From contig JAFYUJ010000018.1 of NCBI GenBank assembly GCA_017558555.1, positions 1 through 36,461 on the forward strand: a stretch of DNA of 36,461 nucleotides, given 5' to 3'. This DNA comes from Akkermansia sp. (GTDB lineage Bacteria; Verrucomicrobiota; Verrucomicrobiia; Verrucomicrobiales; Akkermansiaceae). The position numbers and the translations under genes were made by a program. The notes below the pieces were generated by a model. That model was not told the DNA's origin and searched no databases. It worked only from the letters and a program-made list of their open reading frames with translations. This document shows, piece after piece, positions 1 through 8,652 of the stretch (the stretch's first letter is position 1; each line of letters opens with the position of its first letter).

Positions 1-1
1 A

Positions 2-109
2 AAATCGCTGGCGAGAATGAGAAAACAGGCCGCTTGGAATACCAGCGTGCTGGAGGAAATCCTCTTCAGTGCTTTGGAGTCAAAAAACGGAGCGGAAGAG
101 AGTCAATAA
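2..109 (+). CDS. C-terminal end of an unknown protein (5' truncated by window)
   Basis: An open frame enters the window at base 2 and ends at TAA 107-109, giving about 35 residues rich in Ala, Leu, Glu and charged residues that look like a helical C-terminus. No family can be recognised from so short a piece. It is relevant because a longer reading of the next gene, beginning at ATG 69, would overlap this tail by about 40 bases; the downstream start at 195 removes that overlap. It may be random open sequence. Confidence 0.4.
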   Translation, partial: KSLARMRKQAAWNTSVLEEILFSALESKNGAEESQ

Positions 110-158
110 GAAAACACGACATCGAAATGCGTTTGCCCTGCCTGTACGGTCTAAAAAC

Positions 159-187
159 TTGCGGAAACAGGTGGAGTCTGGTATACT
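159..187 (+). promoter_or_regulatory. sigma70-type promoter of oppA, predicted leaderless
   Basis: TTGCGG (159-164), 17-bp spacer, TATACT (182-187) preceded by TGG (extended -10). The expected transcription start is about 194-195, which coincides with the GTG start codon chosen for oppA. Confidence 0.6.
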
Positions 188-194
188 GCGGCGC

Positions 195-1835
195 GTGCGA
201 ACATATGGGTTCATAGCCGCACTGGTGGGTGCGTTGGTGCTGTCTTCTTGTGGAGATGGGCGCAGCTCTGCGGAAAAATTTGCAGAGCAGGGCATTCTTG
301 TCGTTGGCAACAACGCTGAGCCCCAGAGCCTGGACCCGCACAAAGCTACGGCTGTGGCAGATGGCAAAATCATCTCTGCGCTGCTGGAGGGGCTGGTGCG
401 CCCCGATGCCCGCGTGGAGGGCCAGGTGCACCCCGGCATGGCCGAGCGCTGGGAACACAATGCCGATGCCAGCGAGTGGATTTTTCACCTGCGCGAGGCG
501 GTGTGGAGCGATGGCACCCCCGTGACAGCGCATGATTTTGTGTACGCCTACCGGCGTTTGCTGCATCCGGCGTTTGCCGGGCGCTATGCCGAGATGCTCT
601 ACCCGCTCAAGGGGGCCGAGGCATACAACAAGGGGCAGGGGAGCTGGGAAGCAGTGGGTGTGGCGGCGTTGGATGACCACACGCTGCGGCTCACGCTCAA
701 TGGCCCCACGCCGCATTTGCTGCAGCTGGTGCAGCACTACACTTGGTACCCGCTGCCCGCTCACCGAGTCGAAGCCCTGGGGGGCATGCTGGACCGCCGC
801 AGCCGCTGGACACACCTGGAGCACTGGGTGGGCAATGGAGCCTACGTATACAGCGGCCACCGCTTCAATGATTTTCTGAGCGTCTCCCCCAATGCGCGCT
901 ACTGGCGCGCCGATGAGGTGCGCAACCGAGGGGTGCGTTTCCTGCCCATCGTCAATGGCTACACGGAAACGCGCATGTACTACGGCGGCAAGCTGCACAT
1001 CACCAACAATGTGCCGCCCGAGATGCTTTCGCATGCAGCTCAGAAAGTCCCTAATCATTTCTGCAAAGACCCCTACTACTGCACGATTTTCTATCGGCTG
1101 AACACCACGCGCCCGCCGCTGAATGATGAGCGCGTGCGCCATGCGCTTTCCCTGGCTATCGACCGCGAAACACTTGTGGACAAGGTGGTGCGCGGAGCCG
1201 GCAAGCCCACGGCTTCGTTCACCCCGGTGGGAGCCGGTTATGCGGCGGGTACCCCCGCCTTCATGCAGGCATCTACCGCGCAGGAACGCCGGGAGCGTGC
1301 CCGCCGGTTGCTGGCCGAGGCCGGTTATGCCGACGGCAAGAATTTTCCCGTGCTGGAGCTCATGACCACCTCCCGCGATGTGCAGCGCGTGATGGCCGAG
1401 ACCATTCAGGCCATGTGGAAAGAAGTGCTGGGCATTCATGTGGAAATCCGCTCCTGCGAGTGGACGGCCTACAAATCCGCCCAGCAGAGCATGCAGTATG
1501 ATATTTCCTCCTCCTCCTGGAGTGGGGATTACCTGGACCCCTCCACCTTTGTGGAGCTGTGGCGCAGCGGTGGCGGCAACAACTGCACCGGCTGGGGGAA
1601 TCCCGCCTGCGATGCCGCTTTGCAAGCCGCCCGCGTCTGTGGCGATGCTGCTGAGCGCGCCGCACTCCTGCGCCGTGCCGAGCAGGTCATGCTGGAGGCC
1701 CAGCCCATCATCCCTCTCTACACCAGCGAGCGCACCTACCTGAAACACCCCGGCATCACCGGTTGGCATCCGCTCATGCTGGATAATCATCCGCTCGATG
1801 CCGTGCAACTCCCAACTCCTGATACCAAGCCATGA
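195..1835 (+). CDS. oppA: Oligopeptide ABC transporter substrate-binding lipoprotein (OppA/SBP_bac_5 family)
   Basis: Periplasmic or membrane-anchored receptor that captures peptides and delivers them to the OppBC channel. With the GTG start at 195 the protein is 546 residues and begins with a compact lipoprotein signal (basic MRTY, hydrophobic stretch, lipobox LSSC with Cys19). The mature part has typical SBP_bac_5 features: an early segment with PQSLDPHKA, then LLEGLVR and W-x-F-x-LR (WIFHLREAVWSDGTPVTAHDF), and a C-terminal part with LAIDR and LLAEAGY. An ATG at 69 would add 42 residues without signal-peptide character, would run through the promoter at 159-187 and would overlap the preceding frame. 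oppB follows with a 4-base ATGA overlap, so the two are translationally coupled. Substrate range cannot be told from sequence; dipeptides or other solutes are possible. Confidence 0.9.
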   Translation: MRTYGFIAALVGALVLSSCGDGRSSAEKFAEQGILVVGNNAEPQSLDPHKATAVADGKIISALLEGLVRPDARVEGQVHPGMAERWEHNADASEWIFHLREAVWSDGTPVTAHDFVYAYRRLLHPAFAGRYAEMLYPLKGAEAYNKGQGSWEAVGVAALDDHTLRLTLNGPTPHLLQLVQHYTWYPLPAHRVEALGGMLDRRSRWTHLEHWVGNGAYVYSGHRFNDFLSVSPNARYWRADEVRNRGVRFLPIVNGYTETRMYYGGKLHITNNVPPEMLSHAAQKVPNHFCKDPYYCTIFYRLNTTRPPLNDERVRHALSLAIDRETLVDKVVRGAGKPTASFTPVGAGYAAGTPAFMQASTAQERRERARRLLAEAGYADGKNFPVLELMTTSRDVQRVMAETIQAMWKEVLGIHVEIRSCEWTAYKSAQQSMQYDISSSSWSGDYLDPSTFVELWRSGGGNNCTGWGNPACDAALQAARVCGDAAERAALLRRAEQVMLEAQPIIPLYTSERTYLKHPGITGWHPLMLDNHPLDAVQLPTPDTKP

Positions 1836-2761
1836 TACGTCTTCTCCTCCGCCGTCTGGCACAGGGCTTGTTGGTTATCTTCGTGCTGGAAACCATCACC
1901 TTCTTCCTCGTGCGGTTGCTGCCGGGCAACCCCTTCCTGGGCGACCGTAAGCTGCCGGAGCATATCATGGCGCAGCTCAACAATCTCTATGGACTGGACC
2001 AACCCGCCTGGGTGCAGTATCTGAACTATTGGAAGGGCATCTTGTTGCATGGGGATTTCGGCCCCTCTCTTGTGCGCGAGGGGGTGCAGGTGTCCACCAT
2101 CATTGCACAGGCCTTCCCCGTATCTCTGCAAGTGGGTATCGTGGGCATGCTCATCGCCATTGTGGTGGGGATTCCTGCCGGTATGCTGGCGGCGTGGTAC
2201 CGCAATCGCTGGCCGGATGCTCTGCTCATGCTCCCCGCCATGGCCGGTATCTGTATCCCCGCATTTGTCACGGCTCCCGTCTTCGGGCAAGTGCTGGGCA
2301 CCCATGTGCCGGGGCTCAGCGTGGCCGGGTGGGATAACCCGCTCTGCGTGGTGCTGCCCGCTCTCACCCTGGGGCTCATCAATGCCGCTTATATTGCGCG
2401 CCTTACCCGTGGCGGCATGGTGGAGGTGCTGGCGCAGGACTTTGTGCGTACTGCCCGGGCCAAGGGCTGCGGCCCTGTCCGCTTGCTCTATGTGCATGCC
2501 ATGCGCAGCGGCTTGCTGCCGGCTGTGTCTTATCTCGGGCCTGCCTTTGCGGCGCTCATCACCGGTTCTTTCGTGGTGGAAACCTGTTTCCAGGTGCCCG
2601 GCATGGGCCTGCATTTCGTGAATGCCACCACCGATCGCGATTACTTCCTCATCCAGGGGCTGGTGTTCTGCTATGGCTCTCTCATCGTGGCGGCCAATCT
2701 CCTGGTGGACCTCGTTCTGGTTGCTCTCAATCCTCGTTTGCGTGCCCAGGGCACGGCATGA
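1832..2761 (+). CDS. oppB: Peptide ABC transporter permease, OppB/DppB type
   Basis: Inner-membrane channel subunit of the peptide importer, 309 residues, the usual length for OppB/DppB. It begins with the family hallmark N-terminus (one membrane helix followed by VRLLPGNPF), then has about five further hydrophobic segments and the cytoplasmic EAA loop around DFVRTARAKGCGP that contacts the ATPase. The ATG overlaps the oppA stop codon (ATGA at 1832-1835). oppC starts 16 bases after its stop. Assignment is by family pattern; the transported peptide class is inferred from the neighbours only. Confidence 0.92.
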   Translation: MIRLLLRRLAQGLLVIFVLETITFFLVRLLPGNPFLGDRKLPEHIMAQLNNLYGLDQPAWVQYLNYWKGILLHGDFGPSLVREGVQVSTIIAQAFPVSLQVGIVGMLIAIVVGIPAGMLAAWYRNRWPDALLMLPAMAGICIPAFVTAPVFGQVLGTHVPGLSVAGWDNPLCVVLPALTLGLINAAYIARLTRGGMVEVLAQDFVRTARAKGCGPVRLLYVHAMRSGLLPAVSYLGPAFAALITGSFVVETCFQVPGMGLHFVNATTDRDYFLIQGLVFCYGSLIVAANLLVDLVLVALNPRLRAQGTA

Positions 2762-2777
2762 TATTCTTTCTCCGGCA

Positions 2778-3719
2778 ATGACTCCCACATACACACAAGG
2801 TAACTCCCTCTGGCAAGATGCCATGCGCCGCCTGCGCAACAACCGCGCGGCTGTGGCCTCACTTGTGTTTCTGGTGCTTGTGGCGGCGGCTTGTTTCCTG
2901 CTGCCGCTGTTCCCCTTCATTGCCAACCCCAACACCACCAACCTCGACAACATTGCCGGGCCCTGTTGCTGGGAGCACCCCTTCGGTACAGACCAACTCG
3001 GGCGCGATTTGTTGGCACGTGTGCTCTATGGCGGCCGTATCTCCCTGCTGGTAGGCGCTGTGGCCACGGGCGTGTCGCTCCTCGTGGGCCTGGTGTATGG
3101 GCTCATCTCCGGCTATGTCGGCGGGCGCACGGATGCGTTCATGATGCGCGCGGTGGATGTGCTCTTTGCCTTGCCCTTTATCGTGCTGGTCATCGTCTTC
3201 TCCCTCAGTATCGAGGAGCCCGTCAAGGAGATGACTGCCTGGCTGGTGGAAACTACCGGCTGGAGCCGAGAGAGTGTGGCTCCCATCCTCGGGCTCGTGC
3301 CGCTGTTCATTGCCATCGGCGCGCTCGGCTGGCTCACCCTTGCGCGTATCGTGCGCACGCAAACCCTGGAAATCAAGGCCCAGGAATACGTCATGGCTGC
3401 CCGCTCCCTGGGGCTGGGACACCTGCGCATCCTCTTCCGCCACATTGCCCCCAATCTGCTGGGTACCGTGGTGGTATACACCACCTTGGCCGTGCCCGGT
3501 ATCATGCTCACGGAATCCACCCTCTCCTTCATCGGCCTCGGCGTGAAAGCCCCTAATTCCTCCTGGGGTACCCTCATCAAGGAAGGAGCCGACCGCATGG
3601 AAGTCTCTCCTGAGCTGTTGCTCTTCCCCGCGCTTTTCTTCTGTCTCACCCTCCTGGCGCTCAACTTCCTCGGCGATGGTCTCCGCGATGCCATTGACCC
3701 CAAATCCGCCAAGGATTGA
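2778..3719 (+). CDS. oppC: Peptide ABC transporter permease, OppC/DppC type
   Basis: Second channel subunit, 313 residues. The N-terminal segment LWQDAMRRLRNNRAAVAS is the OppC_N signature, followed by a membrane helix, the periplasmic sequence HPFGTDQLGRDLLARVLYGGR that is diagnostic for OppC/DppC, and the EAA loop EYVMAARSLGLGH near the C-terminal third. ATG 2778 is chosen because everything upstream in this frame lies inside oppB and lacks family similarity. The family usually has oppD and oppF ATPase genes beside it; here the next gene is unrelated, so the ATPases must be upstream of the window or elsewhere in the genome. Confidence 0.93.
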   Translation: MTPTYTQGNSLWQDAMRRLRNNRAAVASLVFLVLVAAACFLLPLFPFIANPNTTNLDNIAGPCCWEHPFGTDQLGRDLLARVLYGGRISLLVGAVATGVSLLVGLVYGLISGYVGGRTDAFMMRAVDVLFALPFIVLVIVFSLSIEEPVKEMTAWLVETTGWSRESVAPILGLVPLFIAIGALGWLTLARIVRTQTLEIKAQEYVMAARSLGLGHLRILFRHIAPNLLGTVVVYTTLAVPGIMLTESTLSFIGLGVKAPNSSWGTLIKEGADRMEVSPELLLFPALFFCLTLLALNFLGDGLRDAIDPKSAKD

Positions 3720-3801
3720 TGTGGCATACGCTCTTCCTCTTGATTTCCCGGATGGACAGTCACGCGCGTTTCAGAATCGGGCAAGATGAACAAATAAACG
3801 C

Positions 3802-3830
3802 TTGATAGGTGGGCTGGGGTGTGGTAAAGT
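3802..3830 (+). promoter_or_regulatory. sigma70-type promoter of the rpiB-glyA fusion gene
   Basis: TTGATA (3802-3807), 17-bp G-rich spacer, TAAAGT (3825-3830) preceded by TGG. Predicted start about 3837, leaving a leader of about 16 bases before ATG 3853. No clear terminator is seen between oppC and this promoter. Confidence 0.6.
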
Positions 3831-3852
3831 CTGGCAACGGTTTTATTCGCAT

Positions 3853-5538
3853 ATGAATACGGAACTTCGCATTGTGATTGGTTCAGACCACAAGGGAGTG
3901 GAGCTGAAGGAAGCTGCTATCGAACTGCTGAAAGCCTGGGGCTTTGAGGTAGAGGATGTGGGTACATATAGCAAGGAGTCTTGCAATTATGCGGATTATG
4001 CGAATGCCGTATGCAAGCGCGTGTCCGATGGACGCGCCGATCGTGGTGTTCTGATTTGTTTCTCCGGCCTCGGGATGAGCATTGCAGCCAACCGATGGAA
4101 AGGTATCCGCGCTACGCTGACCCGCACCCCGCAGGTGGCTGCTCTTTCCCGCCAGCACAATGATTCCAATGTGATGTGCCTGGCTTCTGCTTTCGTGCAG
4201 CCGGATGATTTGGATGAGCTGCTGCATACCTGGCTTTCTGCTGAGTTTGAAGGCGGTCGTCACGTCCAGCGACTTATCAATGGTTCCGGTTCTCCCCTGG
4301 CTGTGACGGACCCTGAGCTGGCTTCTTACATTGAAGAGGAACGCCAGCGCCAGAACAACAACATTGAGCTGATTGCTTCCGAAAACTTTGCTTCTCCCTC
4401 CGTGATGGAGGCTCAGGGTTCTGTGCTGACCAACAAGTACGCCGAAGGTTACCCCGCCAAGCGTTGGTATGGCGGCTGCGAGGTAGTGGACAAGGTGGAG
4501 CAGCTGGCTATCGACCGCGCCAAGGCCCTCTTCGGCTGCGATTTCGCCAATGTGCAGGCTCACTCCGGCTCCCAGGCCAACATGTCTGTGTATCACGCTT
4601 GTATTAATCCCGGTGATACCATCCTGACGATGGACCTGGCTTGCGGCGGCCACCTCTCCCACGGTTTCTTCGCCAATTTCTCCGGCAAGCAGTACAAGGT
4701 GGAGCACTACGGTGTGAACCCCGAGACAGAATGCATCGATTACGATGCTTTGGAAGCCAAGGCTAAGGAAGTGAAGCCTGCGCTGATTCTGGCCGGTGCT
4801 TCTGCCTACTCCCGCACGATTGATTTTGCCCGCATTCGCCAGATTTGCGATGAGGTAGGTGCTATCATGTTTGTGGATATGGCTCACATCGCCGGTCTGG
4901 TAGCCGGTGGTGCGCATCCGTCCCCCGTTCCTTATGCTGACTTTGTGTCCACCACTACTCACAAGAGCCTGCGCGGCCCCCGTGGCGGTCTGGTGCTCTG
5001 CAAGGAGAAGTGGGCCAAGAAACTCAACAGCGCTACCTTCCCCGGTCTGCAGGGTGGCCCGCTGATGCACGTGATTGCGGCCAAGGCTGCTTGCCTGGGT
5101 GAAGCTCTGCGTCCCGAGTTCCGTGAGTATGCCCAGCAGGTGGTGAAGAACTCCAAGGCCATGGCTGAAAAACTCACGCAGCTGGGCTTCCGCATCGTGG
5201 CCGGTGGTACGGATAACCACTGCTTCCTCGTAGACCTGAGCGTGAAGGGCCTCAACGGCGCCGAAGCTCAGATTGCTCTCGACGAAGTGGGTATCACCGT
5301 GAATAAGAACGCTATCCCCTACGATAAGGGCACCACGGCTAAGCCCTCCGGTATCCGCATCGGTACGCCCGCTGTGACAACCCGCGGTATGAAGGAGGAT
5401 GATGTGCGCAAGGTGGCCGAATACATTGCTCGTTGTCTCGCCATTCTGGCTTCTCAGAAGATTTGCGCAACGCCTGATGCTTACGCTGCTCTGCGAGCCG
5501 AGGTTTCTGCTTTCAACAAGTCTTTCCCCTTGCCCTGA
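3853..5538 (+). CDS. glyA: Fused ribose-5-phosphate isomerase B (RpiB) and serine hydroxymethyltransferase (GlyA)
   Basis: A single 561-residue frame with two complete enzymes. Residues about 1-145 are RpiB/LacAB: GSDHKG near the start, [14 protein letters not shown] containing the catalytic Cys69, SRQHNDSNV and GGRH, so the isomerase active site looks intact, although the usual CGTG turn is CFSG. From about residue 155 to the end is a full-length [31 protein letters not shown] and the pyridoxal-phosphate lysine Lys371 in [11 protein letters not shown]. RpiB interconverts ribose-5-P and ribulose-5-P (pentose phosphate pathway); SHMT converts serine and tetrahydrofolate to glycine and methylene-THF. 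Both feed nucleotide synthesis, which may explain the fusion. ATG 3853 is chosen because the TTG at 3802 is the promoter -35 element. No stop or start signal separates the halves. Whether both halves are active is inferred. Confidence 0.93.
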   Translation: MNTELRIVIGSDHKGVELKEAAIELLKAWGFEVEDVGTYSKESCNYADYANAVCKRVSDGRADRGVLICFSGLGMSIAANRWKGIRATLTRTPQVAALSRQHNDSNVMCLASAFVQPDDLDELLHTWLSAEFEGGRHVQRLINGSGSPLAVTDPELASYIEEERQRQNNNIELIASENFASPSVMEAQGSVLTNKYAEGYPAKRWYGGCEVVDKVEQLAIDRAKALFGCDFANVQAHSGSQANMSVYHACINPGDTILTMDLACGGHLSHGFFANFSGKQYKVEHYGVNPETECIDYDALEAKAKEVKPALILAGASAYSRTIDFARIRQICDEVGAIMFVDMAHIAGLVAGGAHPSPVPYADFVSTTTHKSLRGPRGGLVLCKEKWAKKLNSATFPGLQGGPLMHVIAAKAACLGEALRPEFREYAQQVVKNSKAMAEKLTQLGFRIVAGGTDNHCFLVDLSVKGLNGAEAQIALDEVGITVNKNAIPYDKGTTAKPSGIRIGTPAVTTRGMKEDDVRKVAEYIARCLAILASQKICATPDAYAALRAEVSAFNKSFPLP

Positions 5539-5568
5539 TAAGCAGGCTGTAAGCCCTTGATTTTGCTT

Positions 5569-5606
5569 GCACCCCCTCTCTGTGTGGGAGGGGGTGCGAT
5601 TTCTTT
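5569..5606 (+). terminator. intrinsic terminator after glyA
   Basis: GCACCCCCTC (5569-5578) pairs perfectly with GAGGGGGTGC (5588-5597) across a 9-base loop, followed by a moderately T-rich GATTTCTTT. Confidence 0.65.
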
Positions 5607-5630
5607 AGGAAAGGTAAAATAAAATCAATC

Positions 5631-5677
5631 TTTTGGCAAGAATTTGGCTTGCCAAAAGGGAGCTTGCGTGGCAATAT
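5631..5677 (+). promoter_or_regulatory. perfect inverted repeat overlapping the -35 of the amidase promoter
   Basis: TTTTGGCAAG (5631-5640) and CTTGCCAAAA (5648-5657) form a perfect 10-bp inverted repeat with a 7-base spacer. A possible promoter, TTGCCA (5649-5654), 17 bp, CAATAT (5672-5677), has its -35 inside the right arm, and its predicted start falls on the ATG at 5684. The repeat could be an operator; a short hairpin role is the alternative. The -10 is a poor match, and TATAGA at 5675-5680 is another candidate. Confidence 0.4.
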
Positions 5678-5683
5678 AGACTC

Positions 5684-6376
5684 ATGGTAAGGAGGGGTCG
5701 GATTATAGCTCTCATGTGCATGCTGTTGGCATGTATGCTCGGCTGTCAGCAGCAGGGGAGCAGCTCGTATCTGAAACGCCCGGTTGTGTATAAGTTCAAG
5801 ACGGTGCAGGGCCCTCTGGTGGCTCGCACACTGGGGCAAATGGCGCGCGAGGTGAATATCAAGGTGCGTATGATGCCCTCCAACTCATTGCAGCGCAAAA
5901 AATCCCGCCGCATGCGCCCCACGTTCCTGACGATTCACAGCACGGCGAATCACTCCTCGACCTCCACCGCGATGCAGCATTCCCGAGCCTTGTGCCGTGG
6001 GGCTTTCAACAACCGTAACTGGCATTTCACGGTAGACCAGTACATGGTGGTGCAGAATATCCCGCTGAATGAAACGGCCTGGCATGCCGGTACGGCAGCC
6101 GGGAATCACAACTCCATCGGTATTGAAATGTGCGAATGCGAGAACCGCGGGCACAATCATTTCCGCACTTGGGACCGCACGGCTAAGTTGGCGGCGCTGC
6201 TGATGAAGCGCTATGGTATCAATCTGCGCCGCGTTGTGCCGCACTATCACTGGACCGGCAAGAATTGTCCCACACCGTTGCTGACCAATGGTCGCCCCGG
6301 CCCGAAGTGGGCTTGGTTCCTTTCCCGTGTGGATTATTACTACCGCTGCATCAACAAGGGTGTATCTAACCGCTGA
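5684..6376 (+). CDS. Lipoprotein N-acetylmuramoyl-L-alanine amidase (Amidase_2/PGRP fold)
   Basis: Predicted zinc amidase that cuts the bond between muramic acid and the stem peptide of peptidoglycan, anchored as a lipoprotein. The 230-residue product starts with MVRRGR, a hydrophobic stretch and lipobox CMLGC (Cys21). The catalytic domain covers about residues 75-215: FLTIHSTAN (His85), an NWHFTVD strand, the NSIGIEMCE strand, and VVPHYHWTGKNCP with His187 and Cys195. The H...H-x7-C arrangement matches the T7 lysozyme/AmpD type metal site. ATG 5684 is preferred to the in-frame TTG 5633 because the extra residues would precede the signal peptide. The stop overlaps recG by one base (TGATG), so the genes are coupled. 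A role in cell-wall recycling or remodelling is inferred. Confidence 0.85.
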   Translation: MVRRGRIIALMCMLLACMLGCQQQGSSSYLKRPVVYKFKTVQGPLVARTLGQMAREVNIKVRMMPSNSLQRKKSRRMRPTFLTIHSTANHSSTSTAMQHSRALCRGAFNNRNWHFTVDQYMVVQNIPLNETAWHAGTAAGNHNSIGIEMCECENRGHNHFRTWDRTAKLAALLMKRYGINLRRVVPHYHWTGKNCPTPLLTNGRPGPKWAWFLSRVDYYYRCINKGVSNR

Positions 6377-8505
6377 TGCCCCAGGCTGCTGCACTTTTGC
6401 CAGATACGAATCTGAGGGATGTGGAGTGGCTCTCGGAGCGGGAGCTCAAGGCGTTGCAATCCGCCGGGCTGGAGAGTGTGGGTGATGTGTTGCACCGGGT
6501 GCCACGCCGCTATGAAGACCGGCGTGTATCTGCCCCGCTGGCATCATTGGTGAATGGCGAGACATACAGTCTGCGTGTGCATGTGTATAGCGCGGGGTGG
6601 CGTTTTTCGTACAAGAAGTATTATGAAGTCGCGGTGGGCGACGAGGGAAATCCCTACGGCCCGCGCTTGTATTTGCGATGGTTCAACATGCCCTACGTGG
6701 CTAAGTTGATAGCTGTGGGCATGAATTTGTCCATCTACGGCAGGGTGAAGGTGATGGGCGGGAAGCTGACCATGGCTAACCCTGATTTTGAGGTAATGGA
6801 GGAAGAAGATGCCGGCCTGCGCCTTGCCGAGATAGCTATGGGGAATATGGCTTTGCCGGCAGATGCCACGCCGGGGCAGGAACGGGTACACACAGGGCGC
6901 ATTGTGCCGGTGTATCGCTCCGTCTCCGGGATGGCGATGCGCAGCTACCGCGCGTTGGTGTGGAATTTGCTGCGTGATTTGGCAGAGGAAATTGCCCCGC
7001 CTGTGTATGATGTAGCTCCCACGTACCCCTATCGCAGGGCGTTGCAGGATTTACATTTCCCCGGTGCAGAGGAGGATAGCCGCAAAGCGCGCATGCGTTT
7101 TGCTCTGGCGGAGTGTTTTATGCAGCAATTCCGCGTGGCATGGCGCCGCCGCCGGAATCAGGCTCATTGCGGGCAAATCACCGCTACGAGTGATGGATAT
7201 CTGGAAGAGTTGCAAGCAGCGCTGCCATTTGCTCTCACGGCGGCGCAGCAGCGTTGTGTGGCTGAGATTCGTGCAGATATGGCCTCTCCACGGCCAATGA
7301 ATCGCCTGCTGCAAGGGGATGTGGGCAGCGGCAAGACGCTGGTGGCGCTGTGTGCCATGCTACTGGCAGTGGAGAGTGGACACATGGCGGCCATGATTGC
7401 ACCCACGCAGATTTTGGCAGAGCAGCATTACCACAATTTCTGCCGCTTGTTGAAAGGGATGGATGTGCGCATATCGCTGCGCACGGGTGCGAGAGCGGAT
7501 GATACGGATTATCTGGCGGAGATGAGTGGAGACTCGGCGCCCCGTATCATTGTGGGTACCCATGCGCTGCTTTACAAGAAGAATCGCCCTGCAAACCTGG
7601 GGTTGGCGGTTATCGATGAGCAGCACAAGTTCGGTGTGATGCAGCGAGAGTCCTTCATCAACTGTGGCGATCATCCCGATGTGTTGGTGATGACGGCCAC
7701 GCCCATTCCCCGCACGCTCACGCTGACCTTGTACGGTGATTTGGATGTGTCGGTTATAGACGAGTTGCCCGCAGGCCGTGGCGAAATCATTACGGCCTTG
7801 CGCAATCCGGATAATACCAAACGCATTGTAGCTTTTATGCGTTCGGAGCTCGATGCCGGGCGCCAAATCTATATCGTCTCCCCTTTGATTGAAGATAGCG
7901 AGGCTTCGGAGCGCAAATCGGCCACCGCGCAGCTGGAGCATTGGAAAAGCATCTTCCCGGATGAGCCCATGGGACTGCTGCATGGCCGCATGAGTGCGGA
8001 TGAAAAAGATGCCGTGATGGCTGCTTTTCGCGCCAACGAAACACATTTGCTCATCGCAACTACGGTGGTAGAGGTGGGCGTGGACGTGCCGAATGCCACC
8101 ATCATGCTTATCAATGATGCGGATAGTTTTGGCTTGTCGCAGCTGCACCAGCTGCGCGGGCGCATCGGCCGCGGCTCGCACAAGAGCTATTGCATTCTCC
8201 TTTCCAAATCCAAACCCGGTGAGCCCGGCCGGGAAAAATTGGAGGTGCTGTGCCGCACCCTCAATGGCTTTGAAATTGCAGAAGAGGATTTCCGCCTGCG
8301 TGGGCCGGGGGATGTGCTGGGTACGGAGCAGAGCGGTCTGGGAGCGGTGCGCTTTGCCGAGTGGCTCACCGATGCCCGCCTCATCCACCGTGCCAATCGT
8401 GATGCTGCGCAGATTTTGGATGCTGACCCGGAGCTGATTCTGCCGCACCACCACGCTCTGCGTTCCTTGGTGTCGGGGGAGATTGCTCAGGCCGTGGTCG
8501 GTTGA
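6376..8505 (+). CDS. recG: ATP-dependent DNA helicase RecG
   Basis: Branch-migration helicase that reverses stalled replication forks and processes Holliday junctions. 709 residues, normal for RecG. The N-terminal third holds the wedge/OB-fold region (around SLRVHVYSAGWRF and ISIYGRVKVMGGKL-like strands). The helicase core has Walker A GDVGSGKT at residues 314-321, then APTQILAEQH, the DExH-type box VIDEQHKFGV, TATPIPRTL, and the C-terminal motifs TTVVEVGVDVPNA and QLHQLRGRIGRG. The ATG overlaps the stop of the amidase gene by one base. No own promoter was seen, so it is probably transcribed with the amidase. Confidence 0.96.
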   Translation: MPQAAALLPDTNLRDVEWLSERELKALQSAGLESVGDVLHRVPRRYEDRRVSAPLASLVNGETYSLRVHVYSAGWRFSYKKYYEVAVGDEGNPYGPRLYLRWFNMPYVAKLIAVGMNLSIYGRVKVMGGKLTMANPDFEVMEEEDAGLRLAEIAMGNMALPADATPGQERVHTGRIVPVYRSVSGMAMRSYRALVWNLLRDLAEEIAPPVYDVAPTYPYRRALQDLHFPGAEEDSRKARMRFALAECFMQQFRVAWRRRRNQAHCGQITATSDGYLEELQAALPFALTAAQQRCVAEIRADMASPRPMNRLLQGDVGSGKTLVALCAMLLAVESGHMAAMIAPTQILAEQHYHNFCRLLKGMDVRISLRTGARADDTDYLAEMSGDSAPRIIVGTHALLYKKNRPANLGLAVIDEQHKFGVMQRESFINCGDHPDVLVMTATPIPRTLTLTLYGDLDVSVIDELPAGRGEIITALRNPDNTKRIVAFMRSELDAGRQIYIVSPLIEDSEASERKSATAQLEHWKSIFPDEPMGLLHGRMSADEKDAVMAAFRANETHLLIATTVVEVGVDVPNATIMLINDADSFGLSQLHQLRGRIGRGSHKSYCILLSKSKPGEPGREKLEVLCRTLNGFEIAEEDFRLRGPGDVLGTEQSGLGAVRFAEWLTDARLIHRANRDAAQILDADPELILPHHHALRSLVSGEIAQAVVG

Positions 8506-8617
8506 TGTTTTTATCTTGTTATGCTGCACAGATGCACTCTTGCAGTTAATGAAATTAAAAAGATAGAAAGCATTAAAGAATAACACTAGAAAATTATTAA
8601 AAAACACAAACAAAAGC
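8506..8617. other. AT-rich intergenic stretch
   Basis: A strongly AT-rich spacer between recG and the next promoter. No hairpin terminator and no credible open frame is visible; the A-rich run just before the promoter at 8618 could serve as an UP element. Confidence 0.4.
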
Positions 8618-8646
8618 TTGACCCTGCTCTGAAAAATTGCTAGACT
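8618..8646 (+). promoter_or_regulatory. sigma70-type promoter, predicted leaderless
   Basis: TTGACC (8618-8623), 17-bp spacer, TAGACT (8641-8646), then six bases and ATG at 8653, placing the predicted +1 on the A of the start codon. The upstream region is A-rich. Confidence 0.65.
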
Positions 8647-8652
8647 TGCGCC

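Noticed and set aside
66..1862. Long open frame on the minus strand across oppA
   Set aside because: It is the antisense shadow of a GC-rich real gene; it has no domain, and many similar long antisense frames occur across glyA, the RND genes and the amylase gene.
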